Origin: Planctomycetota bacterium
GTDB taxonomy: Bacteria > Planctomycetota > UBA1135 > GCA-002686595
Reading direction: 5' to 3'
DNA length: 64,000 bases
Assembly: GCA_016779205.1 (NCBI GenBank)
Contig: JADHOC010000016.1
Coordinates: 60,107 to 124,106, forward strand
In this document: positions 59,973 to 64,000 of the stretch, piece by piece
Numbering within the stretch: position 1 is the first letter of the stretch
Layout: each line of letters begins with the position of its first letter
Notes under the pieces: model-generated
Seen by the model: only the letters and a program-made list of their open reading frames with translations
Database searches by the model: none
What the model was told of the DNA's origin: nothing
Made by a program: the position numbers and the translations under genes

Positions 59973-61259
59973 ATGACCGAGACTCTCCCCACTTATTGCG
60001 GCGCGACCGTCCACGAGCGCAGGCTCGACAACGGGATGCGCGTTCTGATCGCCGAGCGGCACCTCGACCCCGTGGTGGCCGTCATGGTCTGGTACGGCGT
60101 GGGGGCGCGGCACGAGACGGGCCCGGAGGCGGGCGTGAGCCACTTCCTCGAGCACATGATGTTCAAGGGCACCGCCGCCCACGGCAAGGGCGCCATCGAC
60201 CTCGAGACCACCGTGCTCGGCGGCAGCAACAACGCCTTCACCACCCCGGACCACACCGCGTACTGGTTCGAGTTCGCGTCCGATCGCTGGGAGCGGGCGC
60301 TGGACCTGGAGGCGGACCGCATGCAGGGGCTGCTCCTGGACCCCGAGGAGTTCGCCGCCGAGAAGCAGGTGGTGCTCGAGGAGCTCTCCATGGGCCTCGA
60401 CGATCCCTGGCGCTCTCTCAGCCGGAAGGTGTCCGAGGCTCTCTTCGGAGAGCACCCCTACGCGCGGCCCGTCATCGGGTACCGCGAGACGCTGGAGCCC
60501 ATGACCGCCGAGGACATGCGCACCTACTATCTGCGCCACTACCGCCCGGGCAACGCCACCCTCGTGGTGGCGGGGGACGTGGAGCCTGAGGCGGCGCTGG
60601 CGGCGGTGGCGGCTCGCTTCGGCGGGATCGAAGATCGACCGGCGGACGCCACCGTGGAGGACCCCGCGCTCCAGATCGAGCTCGAGGGCGAGGTGCGGAT
60701 CGAGACCACCTGGGACGACAACGCCTCTCGCCTGATCGTGGCCTATGCCGGCGGCGCCTTCGGCTCGGACGAGGACTTCACCATGGACGTGGTGGTCTCC
60801 GTGCTCACGAGCGGCAAGCTCTCGCGGCTCTATCGCCGCCTGGTCATCGACGAGGGGCTGGCCACCAGCGTCTCCGCGAACAACGACGCTCGCGCCCGTG
60901 GCGGCGGGTTCTGGATCTACGCCGAGGCGGTCCACGGCGCAGATACGGAGCGCCTGGAGGCGGCGATCCACGAGGAGGTGGCGCGGCTCGTGAACGAGCC
61001 CGTAGGAGAGGACGAGATGAACCGAGCGCAGAAGCTCCTCGCCGCCAGCGAGGCCTTCGACTCCGAGACGGTCACCGACGTCGCGGAGACCCTGGGGGAG
61101 TACGCGACCGACCTCCGCTGGCAGGACGCCCTCGCGGTCGAGGCCCGTCGGGCCTCGGTGGACGCGGCCTCGCTGCAGGCGACCTGCAGGCGGCTTCTCC
61201 GCCCCGACCGACGGGTGGTCGCCTGGTCCCGTCCCGAGCCCTCGGAGGTGAACGCGTGA
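59973..61259 (+). CDS. M16-family zinc peptidase, catalytic subunit
   Basis: A 428-residue peptidase with the inverted zinc motif HFLEH (HxxEH, near residue 56) followed by the downstream glutamate in 'FAAEKQVVLEELSM'. The sequence is typical of the PqqL/YmxG-like half-pair ('NNAFTTPDHTAYWFEF', 'TYYLRHYRPGNATLVVAGDV'). No signal peptide is evident. Its stop overlaps the next gene's GTG (GTGA), so the two are made together and likely form a heterodimer, as known for M16 pairs. Confidence 0.93.
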   Translation: MTETLPTYCGATVHERRLDNGMRVLIAERHLDPVVAVMVWYGVGARHETGPEAGVSHFLEHMMFKGTAAHGKGAIDLETTVLGGSNNAFTTPDHTAYWFEFASDRWERALDLEADRMQGLLLDPEEFAAEKQVVLEELSMGLDDPWRSLSRKVSEALFGEHPYARPVIGYRETLEPMTAEDMRTYYLRHYRPGNATLVVAGDVEPEAALAAVAARFGGIEDRPADATVEDPALQIELEGEVRIETTWDDNASRLIVAYAGGAFGSDEDFTMDVVVSVLTSGKLSRLYRRLVIDEGLATSVSANNDARARGGGFWIYAEAVHGADTERLEAAIHEEVARLVNEPVGEDEMNRAQKLLAASEAFDSETVTDVAETLGEYATDLRWQDALAVEARRASVDAASLQATCRRLLRPDRRVVAWSRPEPSEVNA

Positions 61260-62536
61260 GCGCTGATTCCAGCAGGGAGGCACCCCGCATCGAGGTGGAG
61301 CGGGAGCGGTTCGAGCTCTCCTGCGGGGCCACGCTCCTGGTCCACCGTCGACCCTCGTCGGCGGTCACCGCGGTTCGCGTCCACGTGCGCGGCGGCCCCG
61401 GGCTCGACCCGGCCGGCAAGGAGGGCGTGGTCCACCTCACCGGCGCCTTCGCGGATCAGGGCACCGGCGCGCGCACGGACCAGGACATCGCGGCTCTGCT
61501 CGAGCCCGAGGGCGGCGGGGTGAGCGGCGACGCCATGGGCCTCTCCGGCGCGGTCGCCGGGACGGCCTGGCGGGTCCTGATGGACGTGCTGGGGGAGCTC
61601 GTCTCCGACGCGGCATATCCCGACGCGCTGATCGAGCGACAGCTCGAGCGGATGAAGACGCGGCTCGAGGTCGAGGCGGACGACCCGCGGGCCCAGGGCG
61701 GCATCCTGTTCAAGCGCCTCGTCTACGGCGAGGAGCACTTCCTCGGGCGCAACACCTACGGCGACCTCGAGAGCGTCTCGAGGATCACCGCGGCGGACCT
61801 CCGCGCCCATCGATCGTCGAACTGGTGTGGCTCGCGGCTGGTGATCGCCGTCGTCGGTGACGTGGATCCCGCCGAGGTCAGGGACCACGCGGAGCGCGCC
61901 TTCCAGGGGGTGCCCGTGGGCGCGCCCCACCAGCGGACCGAGTCCTCGTTCCCGCCGATCGAGCGCCGGACAGCGGCGTTCGAGCGGGATCGCCAGCAGG
62001 TCCACGTGCACCTCGGGCACCTGGGCATCCGGCGCGCTCACCCCGACTACGTCCCCCTGGCGGTGATGGACCACGTGCTCGGGACCGGGCCGGGCTTCAC
62101 GAACCGGATCACCCAGGTCCTCCGGGACCAGCTGGGCCTCGCCTACTCCGTGCACGCGGACATCCACGGGACGGCGGGCAAGCTCCCGGGGATGTTTCGC
62201 GCCTACATCGGCACGAGCCCCGAGCACGTGCGCACCGCCGTGGACGGCTTCGTGACCGAGATGCGGCGCATCGGCGAGGAGCCGGTCCCGGAGGAGGAGC
62301 TCTCGGTGGCGAAGAGCTACCTCGTCGGCTCCTTTGCCATGGGCTTCGAGCGGGCCGCCCGGCGCGCCCAGTACCTGGTGAGCGCGGAGATCCACGGGTT
62401 CCCCGAGGACCACCTCGAGCGCCTGCCGGCGGAGTTCGCGGCCGTGACGGTCGAGGACGTGCTGCGGGTGGCCGGCGAGCACCTCCACCCTGACGCCTGC
62501 GCCATCGCGGTCTCCGGCCCCGCCGTCGCACTCTAG
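61256..62536 (+). CDS. M16-family protein, inactive partner subunit
   Basis: A 426-residue M16 homologue beginning at the GTG at 61256. It keeps the fold ('RVHVRGGPGLDPAGKEGVVHL', 'YSVHADIHGTAGKLPG', 'TGPGFTNRITQVLRDQLGLAYS'). Where the zinc motif HxxEH should be it has HLTGA, so the Glu and second His are lost. In M16B pairs the second subunit often supplies substrate-binding residues without a metal site, which fits the overlap with the active gene upstream. Confidence 0.92.
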   Translation: MSADSSREAPRIEVERERFELSCGATLLVHRRPSSAVTAVRVHVRGGPGLDPAGKEGVVHLTGAFADQGTGARTDQDIAALLEPEGGGVSGDAMGLSGAVAGTAWRVLMDVLGELVSDAAYPDALIERQLERMKTRLEVEADDPRAQGGILFKRLVYGEEHFLGRNTYGDLESVSRITAADLRAHRSSNWCGSRLVIAVVGDVDPAEVRDHAERAFQGVPVGAPHQRTESSFPPIERRTAAFERDRQQVHVHLGHLGIRRAHPDYVPLAVMDHVLGTGPGFTNRITQVLRDQLGLAYSVHADIHGTAGKLPGMFRAYIGTSPEHVRTAVDGFVTEMRRIGEEPVPEEELSVAKSYLVGSFAMGFERAARRAQYLVSAEIHGFPEDHLERLPAEFAAVTVEDVLRVAGEHLHPDACAIAVSGPAVAL

Positions 62537-62579
62537 GCCACGCGGCCTCGGGCGAAGGGGCTCAACCTCAGCGGGACTC

Positions 62580-62607
62580 GGTCCGTGGGATTAACCTCGT
62601 GGTCCGT
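62580..62607 (+). repeat. GGTCCGT direct repeat, 21-base period
   Basis: GGTCCGT occurs at 62580-62586 and 62601-62607, two helical turns apart, 30-57 bases before the ATG at 62637. It could be a factor-binding site in the promoter of the secreted-protein gene; chance is possible. Confidence 0.3.
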
Positions 62608-62636
62608 ACTCTCCTCCCCTTGCCCGTTTCCTTGCC

Positions 62637-63731
62637 ATGCGCCTCCCTGTTCTTCTCGCCTTCGCCCTCTGCACCGGCGCGTCCGCCCAGGTCGCCTCGG
62701 AGGACTTCGGCGTCACCAACACCGATGACTGGGGGATCGAGTTCGACCCCAACCTCGTGGGCGTCCACATGGGAACGGGCGGGAACCCCGGGGGCCGGAT
62801 CGAGGTCACCGTCCAGAGCTCCAGCTCACAGTTGCCCGCGGCGATGATCGTCCCCGGGGCAGCCAACCACCCGTGGAAGGGGGACTTCCGCGGGCTGGGC
62901 GTGACCTCCTTCAGCTTCGAACGCCAGGTCGAGGTCGGCTCGTCGAACTTCGGCACGCGCCCGTTCTTCGTGATCGCCAACGACGGCGGCACCCGCACCG
63001 ACCTCAGCGACGACGCCTGGGCCTTCGTGTTCACCGGCGACGTCTTCCAGTTCGGCTTCTCGCCCTGGCTCACGGTCTCGACGCCGATCCCCAGCGCCTC
63101 GGCCACCACCCCCGCTGGCTGGGACCTCGCGGCCCTGCCGGGTAGCCCCCTGGGCGGTCTCTCGGGTGACGCGCTCTGGAACGCCATCATCCAGGACGTC
63201 GACTACATCGGCATCGCCATGGACCGGCCCTTCGGCGGCGCGTTCTGGTTCGGCAACCACATCATCAGCCTCGACAACCTCGTCCTCGAGGGGAACGGGA
63301 TCCTGGGGACCCGCTACTGCAGCCCCGGCGTGAACAACTCCACCGGTGCGCCGAGCAGCATCGAGCTCACCGGGAGCGCCAGCGTCTCCCAGAACAACCT
63401 GTCCCTGGTGGCGAGCGATCTGCCCCTGAACGCCTTCGGCTTCTTCCTCACCAGCCAGGCCCAGGGCTTCGTCGCGGGCCCCGGTGGCAGCGACGGGAAC
63501 CTGTGCCTCGGCGGATCCATCGGCCGCTACGTGGGGCCTGGCCAGATCGTGAACTCCGGGGCGGCCGGTTCGTTCACGCTCGCCCTGGACCTGACCCAGA
63601 CGCCGACGCCCACCGGGCTGGTCGCCATCGCCGCCGGGGAGACCTGGAACTTCCAGGCCTGGCACCGCGACGCGATCGGCGGGGTGGCCACGTCCAACTT
63701 CACCGACGGGATCTCGCTCCAGTTCCAGTGA
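62637..63731 (+). CDS. Secreted protein with shared C-terminal domain
   Basis: A 364-residue exported protein. The signal peptide MRLPVLLAFALCTGASAQ leads to a beta-rich domain (about 20-220: 'EDFGVTNTDDWGIEFDPN', 'SLDNLVLEGNGI'). A 'YCSPGVNNSTG' linker and the shared C-terminal domain follow (234-364: 'FGFFLTSQAQGF', 'NLCLGGSIGRYVGPGQIVNSG', 'GETWNFQAWHRD', 'SNFTDGISLQFQ'). No catalytic motif. It is followed by two hairpins. The function of the domain is unknown; C-terminal sorting or surface anchoring is a reasonable guess. Confidence 0.85.
   Translation: MRLPVLLAFALCTGASAQVASEDFGVTNTDDWGIEFDPNLVGVHMGTGGNPGGRIEVTVQSSSSQLPAAMIVPGAANHPWKGDFRGLGVTSFSFERQVEVGSSNFGTRPFFVIANDGGTRTDLSDDAWAFVFTGDVFQFGFSPWLTVSTPIPSASATTPAGWDLAALPGSPLGGLSGDALWNAIIQDVDYIGIAMDRPFGGAFWFGNHIISLDNLVLEGNGILGTRYCSPGVNNSTGAPSSIELTGSASVSQNNLSLVASDLPLNAFGFFLTSQAQGFVAGPGGSDGNLCLGGSIGRYVGPGQIVNSGAAGSFTLALDLTQTPTPTGLVAIAAGETWNFQAWHRDAIGGVATSNFTDGISLQFQ
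63336..63728 (+). repeat. Copy 3 of the shared 131-residue C-terminal domain
   Basis: Encodes residues 234-364 of the protein at 62637-63731. Like copy 2 it carries the cysteines of YCSPG (just before the domain) and NLCLGG. Confidence 0.85.
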
Positions 63732-63743
63732 TCGATGGACCGA

Positions 63744-63807
63744 GCGAGCCGCCGAACGGACGGCTCGCCCCCGCGGACGCCGCTGGCCCTCACGGGCGGC
63801 GGCGTCC
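63744..63807 (+). terminator. Tandem hairpins after the secreted-protein gene
   Basis: GCGAGCCG/CGGCTCGC (63744-63751 and 63761-63768) and GGACGCCGC/GCGGCGTCC (63775-63783 and 63799-63807) are perfect stems in the gap between convergent genes. As after the gene at 19812-21755, there are two GC-rich stems and no T-run. Confidence 0.6.
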
Positions 63808-63853
63808 CTCGCGTTGATGGCGGAACGCGGCGGGGAGCGGCGCCGCCGCCCGG

Positions 63854-64000
63854 TCAGGGCTGGGGCGTCGTGCGGGCGAGGGCGAGGGGCTGGGCCCCGG
63901 AGTGGTCCGCGGCGTGCACGACCGCAGGCCCCGTGTCCGGGCCCGAAGCCACTGCGCGGGAGCTCACCTCCCTCACCGTGAGGACGGCGAGGATGCACGG
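63854..64000 (-). CDS. C-terminal end of a gene entering from the right edge
   Basis: The minus strand is open from the window edge to a TGA at 63854-63856, giving 48 residues that end in LALARTTPQP. Nearly every third codon position is G or C, as in the real genes of this window, and the frame is convergent with the secreted-protein gene. It is too short to name. Confidence 0.45.
   Translation of the reverse strand, partial: PCILAVLTVREVSSRAVASGPDTGPAVVHAADHSGAQPLALARTTPQP

Noticed and set aside
1..64000. CRISPR arrays, tRNA or rRNA genes, insertion sequences
   Set aside because: No regularly spaced repeat array, cloverleaf-like or rRNA core sequence, transposase or terminal inverted repeat was recognised.

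Overview
The window is about 64 kb of very GC-rich DNA (third codon positions almost all G or C) with dense genes, short intergenic gaps and many 1- or 4-base start/stop overlaps. The best guess at the host is a planctomycete. A DUF1549/DUF1553 protein with a planctomycete-type cytochrome c motif sits next to a DUF1501 protein, and many exported proteins and lipoproteins occur. Three secreted proteins share a C-terminal domain that I recall from deep-branching marine planctomycetes; that recollection cannot be checked here. No rRNA, tRNA, CRISPR array, insertion sequence, prophage or integrase was seen, so this looks like core chromosome with lineage-specific genes.

Layout. 0.2-5.6 kb (minus): bacilliredoxin, a ClC anion transporter or channel with CBS domains, an AAA+ ATPase and a degenerate alpha/beta-hydrolase. 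5.7-10.2 kb (plus): FeS-type photolyase, then an operon of an SDR without its catalytic Tyr, a membrane protein and a phytoene-desaturase-like flavoprotein; a perfect dyad precedes the photolyase. 10.4-21.8 kb (plus): a complete TonB2-type energised uptake module (TonB-dependent receptor, DUF3450 protein, long and short ExbB, ExbD, TonB, TPR lipoprotein) ending in a strong terminator and followed by a secreted protein. 23.2-30.6 kb (minus): DUF1553, DUF1501 and two Sel1-repeat lipoproteins. 30.8-36.1 kb: a FlgG-like lipoprotein, a secreted protein with the shared C-terminal domain, a CotH/lamin-tail protein and a small membrane protein.

36.2-44.5 kb: a 2OG-oxygenase-like protein, YihY, a cyclophilin-parvulin fusion lipoprotein, DUF523, YigZ, TruA, a 2OG oxygenase, and an ABC-2 permease with an inserted Calx-beta-like domain. 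44.7-49.7 kb: ClpB, a DapA homologue without its Schiff-base lysine, PdxJ, RsmD. 49.7-52.3 kb: a three-gene prepilin/PilX operon. 52.5-64 kb: a methyltransferase/TIM-barrel fusion, PhyH-like dioxygenase, RecN, ManA, an RsuA-type pseudouridine synthase, an M16 peptidase pair (one active, one inactive), another secreted protein with the shared domain, and the end of a gene entering from the right edge.

The observations I rate highest are the FlgG-like lipoprotein with no flagellar neighbours, the ABC-2 permease interrupted by an extracytoplasmic Ca-binding-type domain, the shared 131-residue C-terminal domain, the DapA homologue that has lost its catalytic residues, and poly-C tracts at the starts of both the TonB receptor and its secreted neighbour. 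All functions are inferred from sequence motifs read by eye; no database search was run.
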